DNA from: Oscillospiraceae bacterium Marseille-Q3528
GTDB taxonomy: Bacteria > Bacillota > Clostridia > Lachnospirales > Lachnospiraceae
Assembly (NCBI GenBank): GCA_018223385.1
Contig: JAGTTR010000027.1
Coordinates: 1 to 34,879, forward strand
Reading direction: 5' to 3'
Length of the DNA stretch: 34,879 nt
Shown here: positions 1-7,386 of the stretch, piece by piece
How the letters are laid out: each line of letters opens with the position of its first letter
How positions within the stretch are numbered: position 1 is the first letter of the stretch
The notes under the pieces: generated by a model
Databases searched by the model: none
What the model saw: the letters and a program-made list of their open reading frames with translations, nothing else
What the model was told of the DNA's origin: nothing
Made by a program: the position numbers and the translations under genes

Positions 1-767
1 ATAGTAACACTAAACAAATCATTTTTGCCATATCTGTATTTTGCACCATTCTTCGGAATATTCAATTTAAGGTGCAAAATAGTATCAGGTATATCAATAT
101 ATGTCCGATATAAAAATAAACGTTCGTTATGAGCACATACATTTCGGTATAATGTTAATACCTTTAAATACTTTATCATTTCATTCTTTTTAACACTGCC
201 AAAATCTTGACAAATGATACCCTGCATATTTTGAGGGAGAAATTCGAACATTTTTGATATTTGCCCAAAGGTAAGTGCATTCATAAGTACCCATAGTGGA
301 ACATTATGGTGCTTATTCCGTTGATAGATAATATATTCGTGATCCCGGTTACGATTTGCCAGCGCATCTAAGAGTTTAATCAGTTTTTCAATCCCATTTT
401 GGTAATGGGAAAGTGAGCTGTAATTTTGTGGATTTAGGTATGCTTCTTGAAGTTCACCATGTTTTTTGCAAAAATGGTAGGAAATAGAGGAGCGGAGTTT
501 TCGCTCTGTACGACATAGGTATTTGAAAAATAAACCTCGTAATTCCTCGTCAAACATATAGAGTGCTACAATATCTTCAAAACGAGTATCGTTAATATAT
601 TTACGAGTATGTATATCAATAAAGGGCTGCTTATATCCGCCAATTAAGGCATAATAACTGATATTCTGTAATGAGTTCATAGCAAAATCAGTATTTGCAA
701 TAATCAGATTTTTTTCGGAACGTAATTTTTCAATTTGGGAATTGTACGTAAGAAATGGTTTGCTCAT
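1..767 (-). CDS. abiF: AbiF/Abi_2-family HEPN ribonuclease, 3' end cut by window edge
   Basis: My own translation of the reverse strand from the ATG at 767 gives an open frame of 255 codons that is still open at base 1, so the C-terminus is missing. The N-terminus (MSKPFLTYNSQIEKL) and the central region are typical of the Abi_2/AbiD/AbiF family. Near residue 208 lies RNVCAH, the R-x4-H signature of HEPN RNases, with R208 and H213 as the expected catalytic pair. A Shine-Dalgarno AGAGG sits about 6 nt before the start. Family knowledge: these proteins give abortive-infection phage resistance, and AbiF types act as RNA-regulated toxins. Here a structured RNA with its own promoter lies directly upstream on the same strand, which favours AbiF over AbiD (inference). 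The gene is AT-rich like the rest of this flank. Confidence 0.85.
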   Translation of the reverse strand, partial: MSKPFLTYNSQIEKLRSEKNLIIANTDFAMNSLQNISYYALIGGYKQPFIDIHTRKYINDTRFEDIVALYMFDEELRGLFFKYLCRTERKLRSSISYHFCKKHGELQEAYLNPQNYSSLSHYQNGIEKLIKLLDALANRNRDHEYIIYQRNKHHNVPLWVLMNALTFGQISKMFEFLPQNMQGIICQDFGSVKKNEMIKYLKVLTLYRNVCAHNERLFLYRTYIDIPDTILHLKLNIPKNGAKYRYGKNDLFSVT

Positions 768-791
768 GAGTACCTCTTGATTAAAATGGGT

Positions 792-825
792 AAAGAAAAA
801 GGAGAGGGGCCTCGGCACCCTCCCC
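792..825 (-). terminator. Intrinsic terminator/attenuator between small RNA and abiF
   Basis: Stem GGGGAGGG/CCCTCTCC (one G-U pair) with a 9-nt loop, followed on the reverse strand by TTTTTCTTT. It lies between the promoter and the abiF ribosome site, so it both ends the small RNA and limits toxin expression to read-through. Confidence 0.75.
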
Positions 826-863
826 CGATTACAGGCTTCACGAGTATCTGTAATCTGATCACT
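792..863 (-). ncRNA. Candidate AbiF-associated small RNA (RNA antitoxin)
   Basis: Reading the reverse strand, a consensus promoter is followed by about 70 nt holding two hairpins. The first is a perfect 8-bp stem, GATTACAG (855-848) with CTGTAATC (834-827), closing a 13-nt loop. The second is the GC-rich terminator stem 825-818/808-801, followed by a U-rich run 800-792. The abiF start lies 25 nt further on, so read-through RNA would also carry the toxin message. Family knowledge: an abiF-associated RNA motif has been found upstream of such genes and acts as the antitoxin. Promoter, compact fold and gene order fit that. The exact 5' end is inferred from the promoter, and I did not compare it with the published consensus. 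Confidence 0.7.
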
Positions 864-869
864 AAAGAT

Positions 870-898
870 AATATAACCGATATGACGGAAAATGTCAA
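870..898 (-). promoter_or_regulatory. Consensus sigma-A promoter of the abiF small RNA
   Basis: On the reverse strand TTGACA (898-893), a 17-bp spacer and TATATT (875-870) form a near-perfect housekeeping promoter. Predicted transcription start is near 863, just upstream of the first hairpin. Such a strong promoter dedicated to a short RNA is what an RNA antitoxin needs to stay in excess. Confidence 0.8.
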
Positions 899-952
899 TC
901 GGAAATCACCTTTAATTTAAATGTATGCAGATAAAATAAAAATATGTATTAT

Positions 953-1294
953 TTAAAGATCATGATTTAATTTCTGAATAATTTCTTCTACATTTTTAAT
1001 ATAGTTTTGCCGATAGTCTTCTTTGATAACAACTCTTTTTCCCATTACATCTAAACGGCCTGATTTTAACATTTGGAATGGACAACCTCGGGCCGAAGAA
1101 ACAACACCGGTTGTCTGAAAATCTCTCACATTAATAATGCCATCTTCTAGCTTTGCGAATGAAAAAATATCAGGATATGCACATAATAAAGAGCTGATAT
1201 CTGCATCGATTTCCTTTAAAACAGTAGCATAAGCAGAAGCTGCTCCCATATATTGAGTTAATCTATTTTTCAGAACTAAATAAACCTTAGGCAA
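953..1294 (-). CDS. Unrecognised 113-codon ORF, possibly a C-terminal fragment
   Basis: An open frame with ordinary codon use and a charged, helix-rich C-terminus (ending IIQKLNHDL) lies upstream of the AbiF small RNA on the same strand. I do not recognise the family. The ATG at 1294 has no visible ribosome site, and the frame stays open for only six more codons upstream before a stop. Its 5' end abuts the broken 5' end of the hsdR remnant almost base for base, so this may be the tail of a longer gene cut by the same rearrangement. It has two cysteines, no membrane segment and no signal peptide. It could be a genuine small protein of the defence cassette, but the evidence favours a fragment. 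Confidence 0.4.
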   Translation of the reverse strand: MPKVYLVLKNRLTQYMGAASAYATVLKEIDADISSLLCAYPDIFSFAKLEDGIINVRDFQTTGVVSSARGCPFQMLKSGRLDVMGKRVVIKEDYRQNYIKNVEEIIQKLNHDL

Positions 1295-2405
1295 GGAATA
1301 TACGAAACGTGATCAGTCGAAATACGGGGATATGAATATTGCTAAGATGGCATACCCTAAATTCCAGGAAAAATTGCAGGTTTGTAAAGATTTATTGCAC
1401 GGATTTGATTTCAGTGAATTCATGGGTGGTTCGCCGCTGACAATGGCGAAACTGATCACGGGTGGCACGAATTTTATTTTAGATGTCAGCATACCAAAGA
1501 GAAAAGAGTTATTCCTGAAGGAAGCTATGTTATTGAAACAGTCGCACTCATTATGTTCTAGCATGACAACAGAGCAGGAGCGGCATGAGGCTGCGTATAT
1601 GGAAGCCCTTCGCTCTACTGTTATCAAAATCACCTATGGTGGCTCTGGCGGCAAAAGCTTATCCTTGAAGGAGATCAATGCGCAGATTAATGAGTTATTG
1701 AAATCAGCAGTTCAGAGTGAAGGAGTCATTAGCCTATTTGACAGTACAAAGAGTGGCGGAGAGAACTTTAGCCTGTTTGATCCGGCAGTTTTGGATGAGA
1801 TTTCTCGGATGAAGGAAAAGAATATTGCAGTAGAGATTTTAAAGAAATTGATAGCAGAACAGGTATCACTGTATAAGAGAACCAACGTGGTACAATCACA
1901 AAAGTTTTCAGAGAAGATTACGCAGTTGATGAATTCTTATTATAACGGTTTGATTACCAATGAAGAGGTTATCAAAGAGTTGTTGAAGACTGCGCAGGAG
2001 ATTGCAGAGCTCTATAAAAATGGTGAAAAGCTGGGATTATCGCGGGAAGAGTTGGCTTTCTATGATGCATTGACGAAACCGGAGCATATCAAGGATTTTT
2101 ATCAAAACGAAGAATTGATTGCACTGACAAAGGAATTGACGGAAAAGTTGCGAAAGAACAGAACTATTGACTGGCAGAAAAAAGAAACGGCCAGAGCGCA
2201 GATGCGAAAAATGGTGAAACGGCTTTTGAAAAAGTATAAATATCCGCCGGGGGATTATGAATTTGCAATTAATACGGTGATCAGTCAGTGTGAACTCTGG
2301 ACAGACAGTGAGGAGCCTCATAAGGAAGAAAAGTTGTATAAATTTGTCTCAGAAAGAGAGCTGGGTATGGTGGCAGAATCAAGTGTACCATACGGGAGAA
2401 GATAA
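1284..2405 (+). pseudogene. hsdR: hsdR remnant: C-terminal third of type I restriction endonuclease subunit R
   Basis: The translated product matches the C-terminal helical domain of EcoR124-type HsdR. Landmarks are KYGDM and YPKFQEKL near the start, then SLKEINAQINELL, LFDPAVLDEISRMKEKN, YYNGLITNEEVIKELLK, LAFYDALTKPE, FYQNEELIALTKELTEKLRKN, RTIDWQKKE and KRLLKKYKYPP. HsdR proteins are about 1000 residues; only about 360-370 remain. The nuclease (PD-ExK) and the two helicase domains are absent. HsdR-like sequence continues in frame upstream of the ATG at 1332 back to about 1302, then stops, with a stop codon at 1281. That shows loss of the 5' part rather than a natural short gene. The remainder has no internal stop. 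No hsdM or hsdS lies in the window. The break coincides with the AbiF-side cassette. Confidence 0.85.
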
Positions 2406-2538
2406 CGAAAAAGTAAAGTCACAGCGGAATTTTCCTGCGGCTTTCTTTATGAAGAAAAATAGTTCCACTAAATGATGTCTTTCACCATTTCCTCCTTCCC
2501 GTATATCATATAGTATTCGGAAATAAGGAGGAGCTTTT

Positions 2539-3555
2539 ATGAAGAAGAGATATGTGTCGTATCTGGCAGCTGCGCTGGCCGGGGTGCTTGCGGTCGGCTG
2601 CCTGTCTGGCTGCGGAAAAAAGGATGCTGCCGGAAATGGGGATCTGACGACGGTAACGCTCAACGAGGTGGCCCATTCGATTTTCTATGCGCCCCAGTAT
2701 GTGGCCATTGAAAAAGGCTATTTCAAAGAGGAAGGCATTGCGCTGGAGCTGGTGACGGGATTCGGTGCGGATAAGACGATGACGGCAGTGCTGTCCGGGG
2801 AGGCGGATATCGGATTTATGGGTTCGGAGGCGTCCATCTATGTGTACAGTCAGAACCCGGACGATTATATTGTGAACTTTGCGCAGCTGACCCAACGGGC
2901 TGGAAATTTCCTGGTGGCGCGGGAACCAGCGGATGATTTTCAGTGGGCGGATTTGAAGGGAAAAAATGTGCTGGGCGGACGGAAGGGCGGCATGCCGCAG
3001 ATGGTCTTTGAGTATATCCTGAAGAAAAATGGCATTGACCCGGCCAGGGATCTGACCATCGACCAGAGCATTGATTTTGGCAGCACGGCAGCGGCTTTTT
3101 CCGGCGGCCAGGGCGACTACACGGTGGAGTTTGAACCGGCAGCCACCAGCCTGGAGCAGGAGAAGGCGGGTTATGTGGTGGCTTCTCTGGGGGAGGCGTC
3201 CGGCTATGTGCCTTATACGGCTTACAGTGCCAAGCAGAGTTATATGGAAAAACATCCGGAGCTGATCCAGGCGTTCACCAATGCGCTACAGAAGGGCATG
3301 GATTTTGTAAACAGCCATACGCCGGAGGAGATCGCCAAGGTGATCGCCCCGCAGTTTGCGGAGACGGATCTGGATACGCTGACCACCATTGTGAAGCGGT
3401 ACTATGATCAGAAAACCTGGAAAGAAGATCTGATTTTTGAGGAGGATAGCTTCTTATTATTAGAGGATATTCTGGATGAGGCCGGGGAGCTGGCGCAGTG
3501 GGTGCCTTACGAGCAGCTGGTGACGACAGAATACGCAGAGAAGGCAGTGAAGTAA
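2539..3555 (+). CDS. ABC transporter substrate-binding lipoprotein, NitT/TauT (SsuA/NMT1-like) type
   Basis: A 338-residue protein with a lipoprotein signal peptide: KKR, a hydrophobic stretch, then lipobox L-S-G-C with the modified Cys at residue 25. The mature part has the class II periplasmic-binding fold typical of SsuA/NMT1 proteins: an APQYVAIEKGYFKEEG start, GFGADKTMTAVLSGEADIGF, a DLKGKNVLGGRKGGMPQ hinge, and a helical C-terminus. Family members bind sulfonates, nitrate/bicarbonate or thiamine-pyrimidine precursors; the ligand cannot be told from sequence. It sits outside the cell on a lipid anchor and should deliver substrate to an ABC permease. No permease or ATPase gene lies next to it, so it must use a partner elsewhere. 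The start is fixed by TAAGGAGG 8-9 nt upstream. It begins the GC-richer core after the hsdR remnant. Confidence 0.85.
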   Translation: MKKRYVSYLAAALAGVLAVGCLSGCGKKDAAGNGDLTTVTLNEVAHSIFYAPQYVAIEKGYFKEEGIALELVTGFGADKTMTAVLSGEADIGFMGSEASIYVYSQNPDDYIVNFAQLTQRAGNFLVAREPADDFQWADLKGKNVLGGRKGGMPQMVFEYILKKNGIDPARDLTIDQSIDFGSTAAAFSGGQGDYTVEFEPAATSLEQEKAGYVVASLGEASGYVPYTAYSAKQSYMEKHPELIQAFTNALQKGMDFVNSHTPEEIAKVIAPQFAETDLDTLTTIVKRYYDQKTWKEDLIFEEDSFLLLEDILDEAGELAQWVPYEQLVTTEYAEKAVK

Positions 3556-3699
3556 AAAGAATGCAAAAGCAGTAAAGAGAAAATGGGGATGCCTGCTAAA
3601 AAATGCCGATGCTGAACGAAAATGAAATATGTCAGCCTTTGTTTATGCAGGCGGCGAGGCAAACGAAGCGTAGAAGTCGCAGACGAAATTGCAGTGAAA

Positions 3700-3733
3700 A
3701 ATCCCGCGTGTACGGCTGGGTACATGCGGGATT
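3700..3733 (-). terminator. Terminator downstream of the reverse-strand membrane-protein gene
   Basis: Long stem AATCCCGCxTGTAC paired with GTACATGCGGGATT (one mismatch/wobble), loop of about 6 nt. Read on the reverse strand it is followed by TTTTTC, so it most likely ends the gene at 3828-4328. It could also act for the forward-strand lipoprotein gene, but the U-run is poorer in that direction. The rest of 3556-3827 shows only a run of nine G at 3772-3780. Confidence 0.6.
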
Positions 3734-3827
3734 CCCTATGTTTTACGATATTTGACCGGGCCGTGTTCTCAGGGGGGGGGCAATGCTGCAGGTTCACGAT
3801 GGAAACCGGCTTGCGGTTCCGATATGC

Positions 3828-4328
3828 CTACTGTGCTTGGTATTTATACTTGCCGCCATCCAGCAGGATCTGTCCGAAGCTCTCGGTCACTTCTCCATTT
3901 TCGTTCAGATAGCCGTAAGCGGCAATGGTGGTCGTGCCGTCCGCATTGCTCTGCGGGGAGGACAGGAAGACGATGCCTGTGCCGTCGTCACAGGCGATGG
4001 TGAACAGGGCGTATTCGCTGCCGGATACAGTCTTTTCGTAGAAGGAGGCGAACTGTTTCTCAGTGACTTTCGTCAGTGCATTCTTGTTGACGCTGATGTA
4101 GGCCCGCTGTCCAGTGTTGCCAGAGGCATCGATATAGTCTGCCGTGGCCACCTTTGCATGATTTAACGGGTTTCCTGTGTTGCCCCGGATGAGAACGACG
4201 ACGATGGCGATCAGAAGAACGACAATCAGCACCGCCATCGTCAGGATGGCAATGGCATAACCCCTTCCGTTGTTTCTTCTTCTTCGTCTTGACACAGAAA
4301 ACCACCTCTTACTTTTCGTCTTTCCCAT
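3828..4328 (-). CDS. Hypothetical single-pass membrane protein with extracytoplasmic domain
   Basis: A 166-residue protein from the ATG at 4328, chosen because GGAG lies 6 nt upstream; longer in-frame starts have no ribosome site. Order of parts: a very basic cytoplasmic N-terminus (KTKSKRWFSVSRRRRRNN), one strong transmembrane segment (about residues 23-47, AIAILTMAVLIVVLLIAIVV core), then an extracytoplasmic domain of about 115 residues rich in beta-type sequence (YALFTIACDDGTGIVFLSS, TTTIAAYGYLNENGEV). Two glycine/asparagine-rich patches precede the domain. I do not recognise the family. It is transcribed alone from a promoter about 220 nt upstream, and its leader carries a copy of the structured element also seen at 7387-7600, which may regulate it. 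Confidence 0.7.
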   Translation of the reverse strand: MGKTKSKRWFSVSRRRRRNNGRGYAIAILTMAVLIVVLLIAIVVVLIRGNTGNPLNHAKVATADYIDASGNTGQRAYISVNKNALTKVTEKQFASFYEKTVSGSEYALFTIACDDGTGIVFLSSPQSNADGTTTIAAYGYLNENGEVTESFGQILLDGGKYKYQAQ

Positions 4329-4379
4329 CAGATGCTCCAAATTGTTCCGTGCTGTGCACGCTCCAAATCCGGTTTCCGT

Positions 4380-4522
4380 TCCGCTTCGGTTAGTGCTAAA
4401 CATGTACCACAGGCACATAGCTTCTCTATTCGCATATTGTGAAGGATTTTCTTCACTTTTATGCTCATCTGGGGCGTGGCTCAAGATCCGCAGCCTACTT
4501 TTATGCAAGCGTAACTGGGCTT
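4380..4522 (-). ncRNA. Structured leader element, diverged copy of the 7387-7600 RNA
   Basis: On the reverse strand this leader aligns to the forward-strand RNA at 7403-7545: shared blocks are GCCCA-N5-GCTTGC, AAGTRGG, CTTGAG, GAGCATAAAAGTG and TATGCGAATA in the same order. The core hairpin is kept: GCATA/TATGC (4464-4460 with 4436-4432), an AAA/AA internal loop, then a distal stem GTGAAG/CTTCAC where the other copy has GTGGGAT/ATCCCGC. Several base pairs are thus changed on both sides. A second hairpin, ATGTGCC/GGTACAT (4418-4412 with 4408-4402), follows in the same place as in the other copy. No terminator follows here, so it reads through into the membrane-protein gene. Confidence 0.55.
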
Positions 4523-4558
4523 TGTCCTCTCAACACCAGCATCCGATATTTAATTCTT

Positions 4559-4587
4559 ATTATAATGGAGAACCGCACAATATTCAA
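4559..4587 (-). promoter_or_regulatory. Promoter for the reverse-strand leader element and membrane protein
   Basis: Reverse strand TTGAAT (4587-4582), 17-bp spacer, TATAAT (4564-4559). Predicted start near 4552, giving a leader of about 224 nt that contains the structured element. Confidence 0.7.
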
Positions 4588-4631
4588 CAATATACTTGCG
4601 CATTTGAAAAAAATACTATATAACTAATACA

Positions 4632-4681
4632 GTTCACACAGAATCATCAAAATTACGGTTTTGCGAATGGTGTGTGAACGG
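4632..4681. repeat. Short intergenic repeat with terminal inverted repeats (copy 1)
   Basis: GTTCACACA (4632-4640) and TGTGTGAAC (4671-4679) form a perfect 9-bp inverted repeat. The part CGGTTTTGCGAATGG (4656-4670) followed by GTGAACGG recurs in inverse orientation at 12003-12030. It lies immediately upstream of the MATE gene. Confidence 0.55.
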
Positions 4682-4723
4682 TAATGACAGAATGATATTA
4701 TTCATAAGGAAAGAAGAGATGAG

Positions 4724-6070
4724 ATGGAGCACAGCATGACTGAGGGCAATGTGACAAGCCAGCTGTTCCGTTTTTCGGTTCCCATTGTTTTGGGAAATAT
4801 ATTTCAGCAGCTTTACAACACGGCGGATGCGATGATCGTCGGCAAGATGATCGGAAACAACGCGTTTGCGGCGGTCAGTGTTGCCAACCCGATCATGTCG
4901 GTGGGTTTGTTTTTCCTGGTGGGCCTGTCCATGGGCGTAGGCATTTTGCTGGCGCAGTGGTACGGGGCGCAGGATATAAAGATGTTCAAGGTGCAGTATT
5001 CCACAGCGCTTATTGCAGGCTGTGTGTTTACGGTGGCAGCGTCCCTGCTCTGTATTGTCTGCTCCCGGTGGATGCTGCTGGCAGCTAACACACCGGTGGA
5101 GATCATGGAGGACACCAACTGGTATCTGCGGATCATTTTTGCAGGACTGTTTTTCTCCTTCCTGTACAATTATCTGGCGGCGGCGCTCCGCGCCATCGGG
5201 GATTCCCGCAGTGCCTTTTTGTTTCTGGTCATTTCATCGGTGACCAATGTGATTCTGGATATCGTGTTTATCCGGTATACTCCTATGGGAGTAGCCGGTG
5301 CGGCGGTGGCGACAGTCATTTCCCAGGCGTTATCTTCCATATTATGTGTGATTTATATTTATAAGAAAATACCGATCCTGGCGCTGGCACGCAGTGAATT
5401 TGTGTATGAAAAAAGCGTCATGAAAAATACGCTGCTGTTCAGCTGGACATCGGCGCTGCAGCAGACGTTCCTGTATTTTGGCCGCCTGCTTGTGCAGGGC
5501 ACCATCAATGCCCAGGGCACGGATATGATCACCGGTTATAATGCGGCGATCCGTCTGGAGGCGTTTATGATGGCGTTCATCGACGGTACCCAGAGTGCCA
5601 TGTCTACCTTTGGCGGACAGAATGTGGGCGCCCACCATCCGGAGCGGCTGAAAAAAGGATTGCTCCGCACCCTGCAGATGGATCTTGCGTATATTGTGCT
5701 GTTCAGTGCGCTGATGCTGAGCATGCCCAGAACGCTGGTGGGGCTGTATGTGGATCTGGACAACGCGGCGGCGGTGGAGATCGGTGTGACCTACATCACC
5801 GTGATGCCACTGTTTTATCTGTGCTGCGGTGTGGTATCGGCGCTGCAGGGCTTTTTCCGGGGCATCGGCAAGATCCGGATCGCCATGACGGCCACTTTTT
5901 CCCAGATTGCCATGCGCTGTATCCTTTCGGTGATCCTGGTGCCGCGGTACGGTATTTACGGTGTCTGCGCGTCGGTGGGAACCGGCTGGGTGCTGATGGT
6001 AGTGTACAGCAGCTATAACTGTATCCATTATTTTCGAAAAAAACAGTTGACAATCGAAGAACAATCATAG
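4724..6070 (+). CDS. MATE-family multidrug/Na+(H+)-coupled exporter
   Basis: A 448-residue, very hydrophobic protein with the usual MATE length and twelve predicted membrane segments in two six-helix halves. The N-terminus MTEGNVTSQLFRFSVPIVLGN and FQQLYNTADAMIVGKMIG is the hallmark of the Bacillota MATE/DinF-like branch. The second half repeats the pattern (around FSWTSALQQTFLYFGRLLVQG). Family role: export of cationic drugs, dyes or metabolites driven by a sodium or proton gradient; the substrate cannot be inferred. The start at 4724 is preceded by a purine-rich AGGAAAGAAGAG site; an in-frame ATG five codons later is an alternative start. The lysA-like gene follows after 32 bp on the same strand, so the two may be co-transcribed. 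Confidence 0.9.
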   Translation: MEHSMTEGNVTSQLFRFSVPIVLGNIFQQLYNTADAMIVGKMIGNNAFAAVSVANPIMSVGLFFLVGLSMGVGILLAQWYGAQDIKMFKVQYSTALIAGCVFTVAASLLCIVCSRWMLLAANTPVEIMEDTNWYLRIIFAGLFFSFLYNYLAAALRAIGDSRSAFLFLVISSVTNVILDIVFIRYTPMGVAGAAVATVISQALSSILCVIYIYKKIPILALARSEFVYEKSVMKNTLLFSWTSALQQTFLYFGRLLVQGTINAQGTDMITGYNAAIRLEAFMMAFIDGTQSAMSTFGGQNVGAHHPERLKKGLLRTLQMDLAYIVLFSALMLSMPRTLVGLYVDLDNAAAVEIGVTYITVMPLFYLCCGVVSALQGFFRGIGKIRIAMTATFSQIAMRCILSVILVPRYGIYGVCASVGTGWVLMVVYSSYNCIHYFRKKQLTIEEQS

Positions 6071-6102
6071 AGAATGAAAAAATCAACGAGGAGGATAATC
6101 TG

Positions 6103-7377
6103 ATGAAGAAAGTACCTTTTGTGACAAAGGAGCAGGTCGAAGAGATGGCAAAGACCTGGCCGACCCCTTTTTATGTATATGATGAGAAGGGCATTTTGGA
6201 AAATGTGCGGAAATTAAAGCAGGCATTTTCTTGGAATAAAGGATATAGAGAGTATTTTGCAGTAAAGGCAACGCCCAACCCGTATATCATGGAGCTTCTG
6301 AAAAAAGAGGGCGTGGGCGCGGACTGCTCTTCTTACACAGAGCTTCTCATGTCTGAGGCAGTGGGCCTGTCCGGACATGATATCATGTTTTCATCCAATG
6401 TGACCCCGGCACAGGACTTCAAGAAAGCTGCAGAGCTGGGGGCCATCATCAACTTTGATGATCTGACCCACATTGATTTCTTTGCAGGCATTGCCAAATT
6501 CCCGGAGACCATGTGCTGCAGATACAATCCGGGCGGCGATTTCGCCATCCACAACCAGATCATGGACAGCCCGGAGGATGCCAAGTACGGCATGACCAGA
6601 GAGCAGCTGACAGAGGCGTTTCTGAAGCTGAAAGCCAAGGGTGTGAAGCATTTTGGTATCCATGCATTCCTGGCCAGCAACACCGTGACCAATGCCTACT
6701 ATCCGAAGCTGGCAAGAATCCTGTTTGAGACGGCGGTAGAGCTGCATCAGGAGACCGGCGTGCATATCGCATTCATCAACCTTTCCGGCGGCGTGGGCAT
6801 CCCGTACACACCGGACAAGGAGCCCAATGACATCCTGGCCATCGGCGAGGGTGTGCACAAGGCATACGATGACATTCTGGTGAAAGCAGGTATGGATGAC
6901 GTGGCCATCTTCACCGAGCTGGGCCGTTTTGTCCTTGGGCCTTATGGCTGTCTGGTGACCAAAGCCATCCATGAGAAACACATTTACAAGGAGTACATCG
7001 GCTGTGATGCCTGCGCGGCAAACCTGATGCGTCCGGCGATTTACGGCGCTTACCATCACATCACCGTGCTGGGCAAGGAGAACGAGCCCTGCGATCACAT
7101 GTACGATGTGACCGGCGGCCTGTGTGAGAACAATGACAAGTTTGCCATTGACCGGATGCTGCCCAAGATCGACATGGGCGATTACCTGGTGATCCACGAT
7201 GCCGGTGCCCACGGTTTCTCCATGGGATACAACTACAACGGCAAGCTCCGTTCCGCAGAGTTGCTGCTGCATGAGGATGGCAGCGTGCAGATGATCCGCC
7301 GGGCAGAGACGCCGAAGGATTACTTTGCAACCTTTGATTTTTCCGGGCTGTTTGATGCACCGGAGTATCAGAAATAA
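6103..7377 (+). CDS. lysA: Diaminopimelate decarboxylase-like PLP enzyme (fold III)
   Basis: A 424-residue protein with the LysA/ornithine-decarboxylase fold. The Schiff-base lysine is K55 in YFAVKATPNP. The TIM-barrel follows, with GADCSSYTEL, the glycine-rich phosphate site LSGGVGIP, and TELGRFVLGP. The C-terminal beta domain carries CDACAANLMRP and GAHGFSMGYNYNG, which supply the cysteine and tyrosine of the neighbouring active site in the dimer. Family reaction: meso-diaminopimelate to L-lysine plus CO2, in the cytosol. The usual H-I-G-S-Q loop reads HAFLASN here, a variant of a clostridial subgroup, so another meso- or D-configured substrate is possible. The start is set by GAGGAGG 8 nt upstream. 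Neighbours handle amino and hydroxy acids but include no other lysine-pathway gene. Confidence 0.8.
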   Translation: MKKVPFVTKEQVEEMAKTWPTPFYVYDEKGILENVRKLKQAFSWNKGYREYFAVKATPNPYIMELLKKEGVGADCSSYTELLMSEAVGLSGHDIMFSSNVTPAQDFKKAAELGAIINFDDLTHIDFFAGIAKFPETMCCRYNPGGDFAIHNQIMDSPEDAKYGMTREQLTEAFLKLKAKGVKHFGIHAFLASNTVTNAYYPKLARILFETAVELHQETGVHIAFINLSGGVGIPYTPDKEPNDILAIGEGVHKAYDDILVKAGMDDVAIFTELGRFVLGPYGCLVTKAIHEKHIYKEYIGCDACAANLMRPAIYGAYHHITVLGKENEPCDHMYDVTGGLCENNDKFAIDRMLPKIDMGDYLVIHDAGAHGFSMGYNYNGKLRSAELLLHEDGSVQMIRRAETPKDYFATFDFSGLFDAPEYQK

Positions 7378-7380
7378 TTT
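7352..7380 (+). promoter_or_regulatory. Promoter of the intergenic structured RNA, overlapping the lysA-like 3' end
   Basis: TTGATG (7352-7357), 17-bp spacer, TAATTT (7375-7380). Predicted start near 7387, about 10 nt before the first helix of the structured RNA. The match is moderate. Confidence 0.5.
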
Positions 7381-7386
7381 ATGGTG

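Noticed and set aside
735..920. Forward-strand 61-codon frame over the AbiF small RNA
   Set aside because: It runs antisense through the promoter, both hairpins and the abiF start; no ribosome site and non-protein-like composition.
3783..4166. Forward-strand frames of 83-127 codons opposite the membrane-protein gene
   Set aside because: They are antisense shadows; the reverse-strand frame has a transmembrane segment, ribosome site and promoter.
4329..4508. N-terminal extension of the membrane protein from a TTG at 4508 or ATG at 4418
   Set aside because: Neither start has a convincing ribosome site; the added residues are the translated structured leader, and GGAG precedes the ATG at 4328.
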